A stretch of DNA of 64,000 bases from positions 628,501 to 692,500 of the forward strand of contig JASPKZ010003435.1 in assembly GCA_030220185.1 (NCBI GenBank), in the 5' to 3' direction. The stretch is from Diploptera punctata. Taxonomy: Eukaryota > Arthropoda > Insecta > Blattodea > Blaberidae. Of this stretch, positions 54,851 to 64,000 are shown piece by piece. Numbering within the stretch: position 1 is the stretch's first letter; the number at the start of each line of letters is the position of its first letter. Below the pieces are notes generated by a model. The model was not told the DNA's origin and searched no databases. It saw nothing but the letters and a program-made list of their open reading frames with translations. The translations under genes were made by a program, and so were the position numbers.

Positions 54851-56138
54851 TAAAAATTCACCTAAAATTTTATCCGTCTCCTAAATCCAATATATATATA
54901 TATATATAATACATATAGTCTATCAATAACTTAATGTGGTGGAGTTAAGAACTTATGGTCTCAACATCAGATAAAAGTTAATATCATTATTATTAGTAGT
55001 ATTAATATTATCATCACTATAAACATCATTATGTATATTAATAAAGTCCTTATGTATACACATCATCATATTCATAATCAAAGTACTGACTTGCAAATTA
55101 AAACAAAATCATTTTGCCCTACATATTTGTACCGAAATCACTTTCTCGGTATGTAAAACTACGCAACAACTACGTCATCGTGTCGTCACTCTACAGTAAT
55201 GTTATAAAACAGTGTCAAATTCCTGTCTTCGTTGCCCTCTCTCCTACGTATCCCCCCTTCCTTCTTTATGCGCTGCGTGTGACTGCGCATCTTCCCCTTG
55301 TTATCAAAAGCCTGAAATAACCCTGTGCAAGTGAATATCAGTGTCATCATCAACTTTGGAATCGTCGTGGTCAGATCGACGGTAGCTCGAAGGAGCTGTC
55401 TGGTTTTCTTCAGTCCCATAAGCCAGGGTAGGGCAACCAGGACTGTGAACCCTAGCCCTTGGCTGGACTGGATTGTGTGTGTGTGCATGTATGAATGTTT
55501 ATTATTATTATTGCCTTTTTTTCTTTTGATGACCGTATCACGTTAATTTACTCATCTCTTTCAATGGTCAAGAAGATAAACTTTTGTTATATTATTTGTA
55601 TTTCAATTATCTGACTTATGACTCTAATTAAAAAGTTACATTTTTTAGTTAACTTATGTTTACTAATTGCGTAGCTAGTCACGTTTGGTATTGATTTATA
55701 TTCTAAAGCTTTCTCAAGCCAAATTAATCCCCTTTTTCCTTCTAGCTTCCACGATTGTAATACTGTTTAGCATTCAGTACTATATGTTTAATAATTTAAA
55801 TAGGAAAGGTGGATTAATCTTTGCCTTCTATGGGCCCGGGCAAAGGAATGTGGATATAGTTACTTAAAAACTTTCACACTCAATGTAATAAAATATTGGT
55901 AGAATCGCAAGGTTCATAGTTCCCCTTTCATTTGAGGTAAATTGGATGTTGGTTTTATTGATGACAGATTGAAAGTATTTTCGTTTACGAAATCAATAGC
56001 AATAACAGTGGCAATAGTATTAGTAATAATGCTACATTTTATTTGACTAAGCTCTTAAAATATCAGCTCATTAGTACCAACATTCAAACTAGGCGTGAAA
56101 ACGTTGATAAACTGCATTCGGAAAAATTGCTATATATA
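54851..56138. other. Unannotated DNA
   Basis: A (TA)n near 54,891-54,908 and a few short frames without motifs. The GC-richer 55,190-55,480 stretch shows no protein or tRNA signature I recognise. Confidence 0.4.
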
Positions 56139-56159
56139 AAAAAGTAAATAAATACATTA

Positions 56160-56432
56160 AAAATTAATATAATATTATGGAATATTCACCTCAAAGGTCC
56201 GTCTCCTCAACTTAATTAATCATTTAACTGTAGCGCTTTCGGGACTTGTCCCATCATCGGCAGGATTCAAAACTGGTGTTTCACTGAAGATCTGGTAGAG
56301 GGGGTTGCATGTATTGGGTTCGCTACAGTTAAATGATTAATTAAGTTGAGGAGACGGACCTTTCAGGTGGATATTCCATAATTTTATATTAATTTTGAAT
56401 AATACCTCAACGGAACACATCATGAATCTTAT
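56160..56432. mobile_element. Foldback element with ~20-bp direct repeats
   Basis: AAAAGTAAATAAATACATTA at 56,139-56,159 recurs with one extra T at 56,433-56,453. Arms 56,160-56,235 and 56,320-56,400 pair (AGGTCCGTCTCCTCAACTTA, ATTAATCATTTAACTGTAGC). The minus strand at the loop reads CCGATGATGGGACAAGTCCC then GAAAGCG. Confidence 0.8.
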
Positions 56433-56453
56433 AAAAGTTAAATAAATACATTA

Positions 56454-56537
56454 TAAAAGTTTGCTTTATTGGCGGAATTTCAGTTAAACCGTGTTTCGTT
56501 AATTACAGTTATATTTAAAAAACGTTTATATATAGAA

Positions 56538-56571
<34 letters not shown>

Positions 56572-57000
56572 CTTCGTATGTAGAAATAAGCTGTACCTAG
56601 ACTTGAAAGCATATGAAGTTTTCTATGAACTAGTTGCAGGAAAAAACAACATAAGCCAATTCATAGGACTGTCATTTTTAGCTTCTGGAAAATCTTTTGT
56701 GAATATGCCATTTTCCTCCATATTTGTCGTAAAGATTATATCATCGTCACTACGTCTCCAAGAGCCTCGTCTATTTTAACAGGTAGCGCCAGGGGGGATG
56801 TGAAAATGAATCATGGGCAGGAGAGATTGTATAGAATTCACATCACAACTCCCGAAAACTGAGATTATGCTATTTTTTTGGGAAGGACGCATTAACAAAC
56901 AAAATCTGTTTAAATATAAAAAAAACTGAAAACGCTAATTGCTTGTATATAACTTCGTTACACACTGACATTTTGTTAAGAACTGTACATCATTAACAAC
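56454..57000. other. Unannotated DNA with (ATT)n
   Basis: (ATT)n at about 56,538-56,570. Nothing else was recognised. Confidence 0.45.
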
Positions 57001-57001
57001 A

Positions 57002-57690
57002 TTATCATCATCATCATCTAGAAATTCTAAAAAGGATTAGGCCATCTTGATCTTTCCACCTTTTATGAGCTTCTTCGGCCTTCCATTTGGTCTGTAAGCA
57101 AACAATTTTTGAAGTAGTCTGTCACAGTGTGTCCGTGATATATTTCCATTATCAGTCATCTCGGTAAAATTTTAAGGTTTCAGTGATGACTGTGATGTTT
57201 AATTCTTCTCGGATGTCTACTTTAAGATAGAAAAAATAACGTAGCCCCCCCCCTTAGGGATCATAGGAGTCTGCTACTATTCTTCAGAGTTGAATAAGAT
57301 GCATGCTTCTGATCCAAACGAAGTTAAGACTGCCACTGTTTTATAGAATTTTTAAATCATCTATGATCTGATTTTTCTTTCTAATGTTGAATTTATTCTA
57401 CCTAAAAGTTTCTTATATTTAGTTAATTTTATATTAAGGTGCCTGGCGTTTATGTAGGAAAAGTTACAACTGGGATACATGCATTCACAAACTTTTACTA
57501 TATGCTGATCAATTAACAATAATTTTAGATTTTTTAATTATTTTTTATGTTGAAATGTTATTTTAGTTTTCTTTTCAAATATATTCAGATTATAATCGTT
57601 TGCTATTTAGTTCAAAATGTATATAATTTTTTTTTCATAAATGTTCTACAGAATTAGCTGAAATTACCTGTTTGTCTGCATAAAGTGATA
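57002..57690 (-). pseudogene. LINE RT palm to C-terminal end, degraded
   Basis: Minus strand at about 57,685-57,640 reads SLYADKQVISANSV, a YADD box with the second Asp changed to Lys. At about 57,352-57,280 it reads KFYKTVAVLTSFGSEAC, the post-RT landmark. At 57,100-57,000 the tail includes RWKDQDGLILF-like residues and ends in (GAT)n (CATCATCATCATC on the plus strand). Many stops. A separate plus-strand match TLYAD-like at 57,510 is judged chance. Confidence 0.65.
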
Positions 57691-57770
57691 TATTAAGCGG
57701 GTGGTCATTAATCATGAAGATTGTTGTTAATTCAGTTCCACGAATCGTAATGACATTATGTATATATTAT

Positions 57771-58085
57771 CCATCGATAGTAATTCGCCCGAGGGCAGGT
57801 CTTTCACTGCTATCATAGCAGTTTTATGCTATGTTTTGCAGCTTTAAAGGGATTATAGGTGTGGTAGCTTCCCGTTGCTTTCCATTCGGGTGGAGGATGA
57901 TAATGATAAGGATGATGATGGCCGAATGATTTTCGGGGACCGTTGGTCCCTAAGCTTTCTAACATTTGCCTTACAGGTGAGGAAAAATCCCGAATAAAAC
58001 CTCGCCCAGGAGTCTGTCCCGACCCGGAATCGAACCCGGGCCCGCTGCGTGACAAGGCAGCTACCTCGAGACCACAGAGGTGGAC
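57771..58085 (-). repeat. SINE-B
   Basis: Minus strand: GTCCACCTCTGTGGTCTCGA, a short deletion in the head (AGCTGCCTTG), B box GGGTTCGATTCCGGG, body, end TACTATCGATGG. Confidence 0.9.
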
Positions 58086-58095
58086 TATAAGTTAT

Positions 58096-58320
58096 ATATA
58101 TATATATATATATATATATCGTCTTCTTCTTCTCCTCCTTACAGGGATTAAATCTTATTGGTTCGTTCCGACTCCAAGTATCATAGCTGCTGTGTCCATC
58201 TCTTTCGTGAGCGTCTCCGATCTGTTTTTCCTCTTCTCGGTTGATAGTTTTGACTTTTTTAATATATAAGATAAAATATATAAGATAAAATATATAAGAT
58301 AAAATATATAAGATAAAATA
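58096..58320 (-). repeat. (TA)n, short LINE tail, and a 14-bp tandem repeat
   Basis: (TA)n 58,095-58,120. Then TCTTCTTCTTCTCCTCC with, on the minus strand, HSSYDTWSRNEPIRFNP, a LINE 3' end matching GAACCAACAGGTTTAATCC at 14.1 kb. Then four copies of ATATAAGATAAAAT at 58,262-58,320. Confidence 0.75.
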
Positions 58321-58394
58321 GAAGATAGACATCTGTCAATATCCGTTCTGCAGACATGCATATGCCATTTTGCCCTATACTCTTCTATTTTAAC

Positions 58395-58535
58395 TTTATA
58401 CCCTGTATATTATAATTGTTTTATACAATGAGCTATGCAAGCTTAATATATAAGAAAAATAAATGCCTGGACGGGATTTAAACCCGGAACTCTGAATTGG
58501 TACTTCGGCATGGTATCCATTACACCACCAGGAAA
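58395..58535 (-). repeat. SINE-E with tRNA-like head
   Basis: Minus strand: CCTGGTGGTGTAATGGATAC (A box TGGTGTAATGG), then CCGGGTTTAAATCCCG (T-arm-like, B box) and CCAGGC that can pair with the start. It then has ATTTATTTTTCTTATATATT, AAGCTTGCATAGCTCATTGT and AATTATAATATA. The closest thing to a complete tRNA fold in the window, but part of a repeat. Confidence 0.75.
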
Positions 58536-58689
58536 ATCTAATACAAACATTTATTTGTCTTCAATATATACTTTCCATTATTACGAGATGTAGTGAGAAC
58601 TCGGCCTTCACTGCCACCTGGTAGCTAGCTACTATAACAAGTAAGGAAATTAAAGAGAATACTTCTACTTTATAGCTGTGACGCTTTAT

Positions 58690-58831
58690 TGATGTTATAA
58701 TTAAATTTTTTGACATTGAGCAATGCAAGCTTAATATGACATGATAAGAAAAATAAATGCCTGGACGGGAAGTACTAATTCAGAGGTCCGAGTTCAAATC
58801 CCATCCAGGCATTTATTTTTCTTATCATGTC

Positions 58832-58835
<4 letters not shown>
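58690..58835. repeat. SINE-E foldback
   Basis: A minus-strand SINE-E tail (GACATTGAGCAATGCAAGCT, AATAAATGCCTGGACGGG) is joined at about 58,771 to a plus-strand tail (CCGAGTTCAAATCCCATCC, AGGCATTTATTTTTCTTATC). It can fold over about 40 bp. Confidence 0.7.
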
Positions 58836-58836
<1 letters not shown>

Positions 58837-58886
<50 letters not shown>

Positions 58887-58922
58887 TGTGTATGTGTATG
58901 TGTGTGTGTGTGTGTGTGTGTA
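58837..58922. repeat. (TA)n(TG)n microsatellite
   Basis: TA units then long TG with GAGTGTGTATG breaks. Confidence 0.95.
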
Positions 58923-59199
58923 TGAAACACTGGATAGCTCTGTTCCTCGCTTCGTGTGTAATTCTGCTTTCACTTGTTGTAGAATTATTAATATGTATAT
59001 ATATTTTTTTCACTTTTGTCATGCTTTCTATTGCATGAAACAGATGTTCTAACTCGTGTTTTAATTAGAACTGCTCCAAACCGTACTCTTTCAACAGTAT
59101 TAAAATATAAAGACATATATTTAAGGAATTAGACATATTAAAAAAATCTAACTACTGCAAATTTCAGGTATAAGGAAACGAGATTTCGAACTATCAGTA

Positions 59200-59480
59200 G
59201 TACAGAAACAATCTCGAATAAAATTAGATAACAAACTGAAAGGAACTGCCCTCACTTGCGGCAGTGAAGCATGGATTTTGCGAACCTATGACGAGGGAAG
59301 GACAATAGGTAATTAAACGGGATTTATGCATAGAACTCTAGGCATGACCAAAAGGAACCGGAAACTAATGTATGTTATAGTGGATCGTCTAAATTTGACA
59401 CCAGACTTAAAAAAAAACGCGCATGATTACCAGACAAATTAGTTGGAAAATATTAAAAGAAAGCTTATTACAAAATCCCT
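59200..59480 (+). pseudogene. LINE C-terminal fragment
   Basis: NKLKGTALTCGSEAWILRTY, then GFMHRTLGMTKRNRKLM and VDRLNLTPDLKK. The Y/C-GSEAW and R.LGMT landmarks place it just after an RT domain. Stops interrupt, and the tail motif is not seen. Confidence 0.6.
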
Positions 59481-59699
59481 AGATCCATCACAGGTATGTT
59501 TTGTCTTAGTTTTGTGATGTCTCGGAGGAGGTCCTGACATTGAGCAGATTACTCAAAAGGGGGAGGCTCTCGTGCCATTGTGTGATAAAAAATAATGTAT
59601 GCAAACCCACAGTTTAAAATCCCTCTCTCGACAGATCGTGCCACTCTAAGGGCCAGATGGTGTGTGGCATCTAAGAAGTACCTATAAGGTGAAAGTTTG
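59481..59699. other. Unannotated DNA
   Basis: Nothing recognised. Confidence 0.4.
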
Positions 59700-60021
59700 A
59701 ACTGCGATTTTTTTTACTGCCAATGAACCGATGTAGCATTACGCAAAGTACTTAAGAGGCGTTTCCTTTGATTCCATATTTCCTTCATTTTTTGACTAAG
59801 GGCTTTCTTTTTCTCTTCTGTTCATGATGTTCCACTTTTTTCTAGGTTTGTCCTATTGATCAACTTGCCACTTGCGCACCTTAATTTTAAAGTTTCTATG
59901 TTTACGATATCTTTTTGAGTAATTCCTGCCAATTTTACCAATCCATTTTATAGTATCCACTGGTGCTTTATTTCTATTTTCGTAGAATTACAATATTTGT
60001 TTTCAAAGCCTGTTTTAGTCC

Positions 60022-60236
60022 TTCTTCTTCGTCATGATTTAGGCTTACTTACTAGCCTGTTCCGGCTCCAAATTTCTTCTGTTTCCATCTTTTCTTTGGT
60101 CTCCCCAAGCTTCTTCTTCCTCATGGTGAATAGTTGTATGCTGCTTTTGGTATTCTGTTCTCAGTCATCCTAGCTAAGTGTTCTTTCCTGTTTGTTCTCT
60201 ATTTCACTATTGTTGTGTTTAATTAATTGTTTTCTA
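60022..60236 (-). mobile_element. LINE 3' end inserted in the LINE, 9-bp duplication
   Basis: TTTTAGTCC at 60,013-60,021 and 60,237-60,245. The insert begins TTCTTCTTCGTCATGA ((GAA)n tail on the minus strand) and matches 16,500-16,700 (GTTCCGGCTCCAAATTTCT, GGTGAATAG...TGCATGCTGC-like). Confidence 0.85.
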
Positions 60237-60259
60237 TTTTAGTCCGTTTAATAAAAAAA

Positions 60260-60596
60260 TCCTGGCACGACAGGCCTAGAAGGCTCTTAGCCTACCATCC
60301 GGCTGCTGACCTCACATCCACATGTGTCAATCACAAAGGTAGATGATCATCAAGCCAGTGTAGGGGTAACATGTGGTCAGCATGTCGAGTCCCCCAGCCG
60401 TTATAGATGTTTTTTCTCAACCTGGGGCCGCTACTTATTGTAGCTACCCAAATGCCTCACGATGCTGGATGGACACCGGTCCCATACTGGCCAAAATACC
60501 ATGAGATAATTTCTTCCCCCATAGAGACTCAAACCAGCGTAGGTCCCGTAGCTCTGCGCCAAGGCTTCCTGCCCTAACCACTCGGCTACGTGGCGG
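60260..60596 (-). repeat. SINE-A nested in the SINE-C flank
   Basis: Minus strand: CGCCACGTAGCCGAGTGGTT, B box GGTTTGAGTCTCTA-like, body, end CTGTCGTGCCAGG. AATAAAAA at 60,250-60,257 and 60,597-60,604 is the likely target duplication. Confidence 0.88.
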
Positions 60597-60604
60597 AATA
60601 AAAA

Positions 60605-60889
60605 GTAAAGCCATCCCACTACAGGCCTCGGGAGGCTCTTTGGGTAGCAGGAGGTTAAGGCTCCCATTTTTCTAGACAATCGACACATGACGTCAGCCAC
60701 GTTGTCGGCCTTGCGTGACGGCCGCCTTTACCATCAAAACAAGCGTTTCCGTTAGAGGCTGAGTCGACCCCAGGACCATAGTGCCGCCCGAAGGTTTGGG
60801 TCAGATTAAAAATCCTGACCCAAGCGGGACTCGAATCCTCGACCTTCCGGCTGGTAGTGTAGTGTCTTAACCACTACGCTACGGCGATT
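60605..60889 (-). repeat. SINE-C, full length
   Basis: Minus strand: TCGCCGTAGCGTAGTGGTTA (A box TAGCGTAGTGG), B box GGATTCGAGTCCCGC, then TCAGGATTTTTAATCTGACC and CTGGGGTCGACTCAGCC, ending at GGGATGGCTTTACTTTTTAT. CGTTTAATA at 60,245-60,253 and 60,890-60,898 flanks the SINE-A/SINE-C pair. Confidence 0.85.
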
Positions 60890-61158
60890 CGTTTAATATG
60901 TCCATAAATTTTTAACTTCGTTTTCTAATATCACTCTGAATGTCTGTACATAATTTAATTTCGTATTTACTCCTGAGCCCATATGCTTCACCTATAACAT
61001 GAGGACCTACGATTTTTCTTATAATTTTGCATTATCGGCATTTTTTTCGCTCTATTTTCGATATTTTTATCTGTCCAAAATTAATGTTTCTGCTCCATGG
61101 AGGCACTCTGATTTAATTACAGTGTTAGGGTGTTTTAATATTATAAGTAAAGATATGC

Positions 61159-61579
61159 CCCTCAGGGGCCCTCATCTAGGGGATATGTGGATGGCGACCA
61201 CAAGGTGCCCAAGCTGTGCAAAACATTTCTTCCACTTACTTGTGTTTTGCACTCTTTTAACTTTACTATCTAACCTCTCTTGGTTAACTCTTGTTTTTTT
61301 TACACCGACGCTATTAGGGCATCCGAGGGCTAGGGAGTCTTTCCTTTCTTCCATTTCTTCTTTCCTTTATTTTCTTTTCTTCTCCAGAAAAGCCTGACCA
61401 GAGGCTATAAGATGGCAGCCCCATCATTGGTCTTGCCTTCCTTTGGCCAGCAACCAATCGAAGGGACTATTATTATGCTTTCAAGTCTTATACGAGAATT
61501 TCCCTCAAACGCTGGAGGGAAAATTTTCTATAGGATCGTAACAGGCCTCGGCCTAATACTTGGAAGGAAGAAGAAGAAG
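61159..61579 (+). mobile_element. LINE leader-plus-tail composite, 14-bp target duplication
   Basis: AAGTAAAGATATGC at 61,145-61,158 and 61,580-61,593. It starts CCTCAGGGGCCCTCATCTAG and is non-coding through GATGGCAGCCCCATCATTGG, then jumps to AACGCTGGAGGGAAAATTTT, GGCCTAATACTTGGAAGGA and (GAA)n, the 3' end of the LINE at 37.3-37.8 kb. ORF2 is otherwise absent. Confidence 0.88.
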
Positions 61580-62282
61580 AAGTAAAGATATGCATTTTTT
61601 ATTATAGATATGAGTAAGCCGAAATGTTTTTTTTTTTTTTTTCATTTTTTGGCATCTACTTTTGTTGGCTTTAGTTTCGATTCAATTTTCCTTAATAATC
61701 ACCAGGATATTTAAATTGTGATATTCGTTTAATTTTTCCATAATTGATTTCCAGATATTTTGGTGCTTGTTTATTGCATAAAATGTATTCGGTTTTTTTC
61801 TAAAGAAACCTGAAGGCCAACTTTCTCTGTACTGTCGTTTAATAATTTAATCTGTTTTTGTACTATTTATGATGTCACAAGTTAGATTGCTAGATCATTA
61901 GCTCATACTAGGCAGTCTATCTTCAATTATCCTCTACCTAAAATGATTGGTTCATTATATTTTAAAAATTGTTTCAGTTTATGACATTCCTGTATTACTT
62001 TTTCATGAACTCAGTTAAAGAGTAGTGGAGAAAGTCCATCTCCTTGTGTCACTCTTGTCATAATTTCAAATGATTCAGAAATGTTCCCCACGAATTTAAT
62101 TTTTGTATTTCTATGTGTTAATGTCTGTCTAATAAGTGCATGGGTTTTACGGCCTGAATCTAGTTCTTTCAATACCGGTATTTCGTAAGTTTTTTTGAAG
62201 TAACAAATGAACACACTAGATAATTGCTACCAAATTCTTTGATGTCTAAGGATTAGTTTAAGATTCAGGATTTGTTCTAGAC

Positions 62283-62363
62283 ATGAAGCCGAGATGATTA
62301 TTCTTGTTACTATTATTATTTTCATTGTTATTTTCATTATTATTATTTTCATTATTGTTATTA

Positions 62364-62394
<31 letters not shown>

Positions 62395-62422
62395 CATCAT
62401 CATCATCATCATCATCATTGCT
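62283..62422. repeat. Compound ATT/TTC/ATC microsatellite
   Basis: ATTATTATTTTCATTGTT units, then (ATT)n, then (ATC)n. Confidence 0.92.
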
Positions 62423-62640
62423 AAAAAATATTATGCATAATCATGACCCTCGATGTGTACATAATTTTGTATTATCATGAGATTAATTTGCTCCTAAATA
62501 GAACACTGGAGAAAAATTCTGAAATCCATGACAAATGAAATATCGGCAGATCTAAGGAGCGTTGTTAGAGATCAGCTAAATGCAGGAGGTGGAAAAGATT
62601 CAACGATATAACCTAGAGAGAATTTCATGATGAGGATGAT
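62423..62640. other. Unannotated DNA
   Basis: Nothing firm. AACCTAGAGAGAATTTCATG then GATGAGGATGATGATT at 62,610-62,642 could be a LINE tail. Confidence 0.35.
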
Positions 62641-62659
62641 GATTATTATGATTGGTAAC

Positions 62660-62661
62660 AC

Positions 62662-62695
<34 letters not shown>

Positions 62696-63000
62696 ACTAC
62701 TACTTTTGCCATTGTTACTATTATTTTTACTATTATTGAAAGGTTGACGAGAGAAAAGTGTATTATAAATGAGAATATTAGAGAAGGATTGAACGTACAA
62801 CCACTTCTTCAACAAATAGAACACAGGAACGATTGGATAGAGCATCTGCAAAGAATGTCAGAGGAGAGGATACCAAAAATGGCATTGATGTATAATCCTG
62901 GAGGACGAAGATCGGTAGGAAGACCAAGAAAACGCTGGGCTGAACAGATGTGAGATCGGAACAAACAAGACCTAATCCGTTAAAGAAGAAGATAATTTAT
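62660..63000 (+). pseudogene. LINE ORF2 C-terminal end
   Basis: After (ATT)n at 62,661-62,693, the frame to 62,953 reads INENIREGLNVQPLLQQIEH, RNDWIEHLQRMSEERIPK, ALMYNPGGRRSVGRP, RKRWAEQM and a stop, then CAAGACCTAATCCGTTAAAG and GAAGAAG. About 75 codons of the tail are uninterrupted, making this one of the younger LINE ends here. RT absent. Confidence 0.88.
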
Positions 63001-63199
63001 ATTAGTATCATTGATATAACTTATTATTCCCAGTTTTGTTACTGTTAGTGTTATTATTATTAATCATTTTTGTTTTGCTTATTTTCAATAAGTATAATTT
63101 ATATTATTGTACTATTTTATGATTAAGTATAAGTTAATTTAGTGATTACACAAGCCTTTTTTTTTAACTATTTATCGTATACGTACTCTTTTGTCCACA
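63001..63199. other. Unannotated AT-rich DNA
   Basis: Nothing recognised. Confidence 0.4.
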
Positions 63200-63515
63200 C
63201 ATGTACATGGAAAGCTTCCCCGGATGAGTGATTAATTCAATTCCTGGACCACGTCTGACACAATACTAACAGTTAGGACAAGAGACACAAATTCACTCAT
63301 ACATTTATAGCCCTAATAAACAATGCGAACTTAATAGTGTGATTGTGATGGACAAATGATGTTGGGGAACTATTTTAGGTTTTCAAGTTTCCCAACATTT
63401 GTCCTACAGGCTAGGAAACACCTGAGAGAACTCTTCCAGGACTTGTCGGTACCGGAAATCGAACCAGGGCCCGCTGCGTAGCGAGGTAATGAGACCTCAA
63501 ATCACAGTGTATAAT
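63200..63515 (-). repeat. SINE-B long variant, degenerate
   Basis: CCTGGACCACGTCTGACACA and AGACACAAATTCACTCATAC followed by TTTCCCAACATTTGTCCTAC, GTACCGGAAATCGAACCAGG and GACCTCAAATCACAG, in the same order as 52,975-53,315. Confidence 0.62.
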
Positions 63516-64000
63516 AGATTGTCCACATACTTTATTATGTTACAAATAGTTTGTAGGAAGATAAATTTCAATGTTTTATATGAAATTATATTAGAATAGT
63601 TAGTGTAATTATTAAGAAAAAGTTAAAGTACAAAATTAAGAAGCAGGCAATTTTTAACCTCTCAAATGGAGTTCTTGCAATGAGCAAGGAACCGGAAAAA
63701 ATGAATAAAGTAATTACGTTATGGATATAAAGTAGATTTAGACGCATGAAAGGATGTCGAAGGGGCGAATACTTAAGATGATAATAGAAAAAAACTTGCA
63801 CAGCAAAGTGTAGGAATATGAAAATCGAGGGAAAAGAAAGAGTGAACGTTATAAGAAGATGCTTAATGAAAAGAAAACTTAGTAAGAAAAATGCTGGGAA
63901 ATAACAGACTTTATATTTTAGGTTTAAGTAAAACAACTTTCAAGTAGAACAATTTTAAATAAACTTACGAACTATCTACCATTATTATAATAGATATCGC
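63516..64000. other. No recognisable gene or repeat
   Basis: A minus-strand frame at 63,586-63,936 (116 codons, hydrophobic, F/L-rich) has no recognisable motif and mirrors an A-rich plus strand. Treated as chance. Confidence 0.45.

Larger units (their letters stand above)
59700..62230 (-). pseudogene. One LINE, RT to tail, broken by four insertions
   Basis: The minus strand begins at about 62,214 with ETYEIPVLKELDSG-like residues (frame reads KTYEIPVLKELDSGRKTHA), then TRVTQGDGLSPLLFN, the RT block before the active site. YADD appears as ANDLAI near 61,885. It then runs to 61,594, and from 61,145 to 60,899 and 60,012 to 59,715 gives the same tail as the LINE at 3,962-4,512 (GPQVI-, KMKIYTDIHS-like, WIDEVK-like segments, all decayed). 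The gaps are occupied by the elements listed below, each with a target duplication. Removing them would join a single ~1.65 kb LINE remnant. Confidence 0.78.

Noticed and set aside
57500..57530. Plus-strand LLYAD-like reading within 57.4-57.6 kb
   Set aside because: The surrounding LINE evidence, including a better YADD-like box, is on the minus strand. No other RT blocks occur on the plus strand.
58463..58535. Possible functional tRNA gene
   Set aside because: A and B boxes and a T-arm are present, but it continues into the SINE-E body and its relatives are repeated and decayed.
63586..63936. 116-codon hydrophobic minus-strand frame
   Set aside because: Composition follows the A-rich plus strand, with no motif, no signal-peptide logic and no similarity to anything else in the window.

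Overview
This window looks like AT-rich, intron/intergenic-type DNA of an arthropod, most likely an insect. The reasons are Jockey/CR1-like LINE tails with insect-style protein motifs, tRNA-headed SINEs, Tc1 and mariner relics, Helitron-like ends, and a degenerate block of the insect telomere motif TTAGG. A polyneopteran such as a cockroach or termite would fit, but this is inference. I recognise no intact host protein-coding gene, rRNA or functional tRNA. Almost every readable reading frame is a broken piece of a mobile element.

Layout. 0-5 kb: a CAGTCGTCCTC inverted-repeat element and a minus-strand LINE end. 5.9-7 kb: a LINE reverse transcriptase with a YADD box and C-terminal Cys/His motif. 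7.3-11.7 kb: an unidentified recurring arthropod protein fragment, a mariner relic with one catalytic Asp replaced, and Helitron-like elements carrying a gag-like ORF1 fragment. 12-20 kb: SINEs, LINE tails and an internally deleted mariner with a nearby empty-site copy. 20-23 kb: a ~140-bp tandem repeat split by a LINE. 23-25.6 kb: a G-rich TTAGG-like block invaded by a SINE and a LINE, flanked by direct repeats. 26.4-29.3 kb: long ATT microsatellites and a ~1.4 kb inverted pair of an unclassified hairpin-ended element (family F) that recurs at 40.7, 42.2, 48.0 and 54.1 kb. 29.8-38 kb: LINE tails, a leader-plus-tail LINE composite with an 11-bp target duplication, SINEs and foldback repeats. 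43.3 kb: a Penelope-like endonuclease end followed by a hammerhead-core-like motif. 44.9-46.3 kb: a Tc1-type element with two inverted binding-site-like repeats per end. 50-57 kb: more SINE/LINE nests and foldback elements with 15-20 bp direct repeats. 59.7-62.2 kb: one minus-strand LINE broken by four later insertions whose target duplications can be read.

Recurring families (names are mine). LINE-1: tail ending in a GRPRMRWEN-type protein motif and GTTA-like repeats. Other LINEs: GAA or GAT simple-repeat tails. SINE-A: Leu/Ser-tRNA-like head, ~335 bp. SINE-B: ~320-340 bp, 11-bp target duplications. SINE-C, SINE-D and SINE-E: other tRNA-like heads. Family F: ~0.7-0.8 kb hairpin element. Foldbacks: at 36.5, 38.2, 52.4 and 56.2 kb. 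Together they give a relative insertion history of the locus. No operon or pathway is present.
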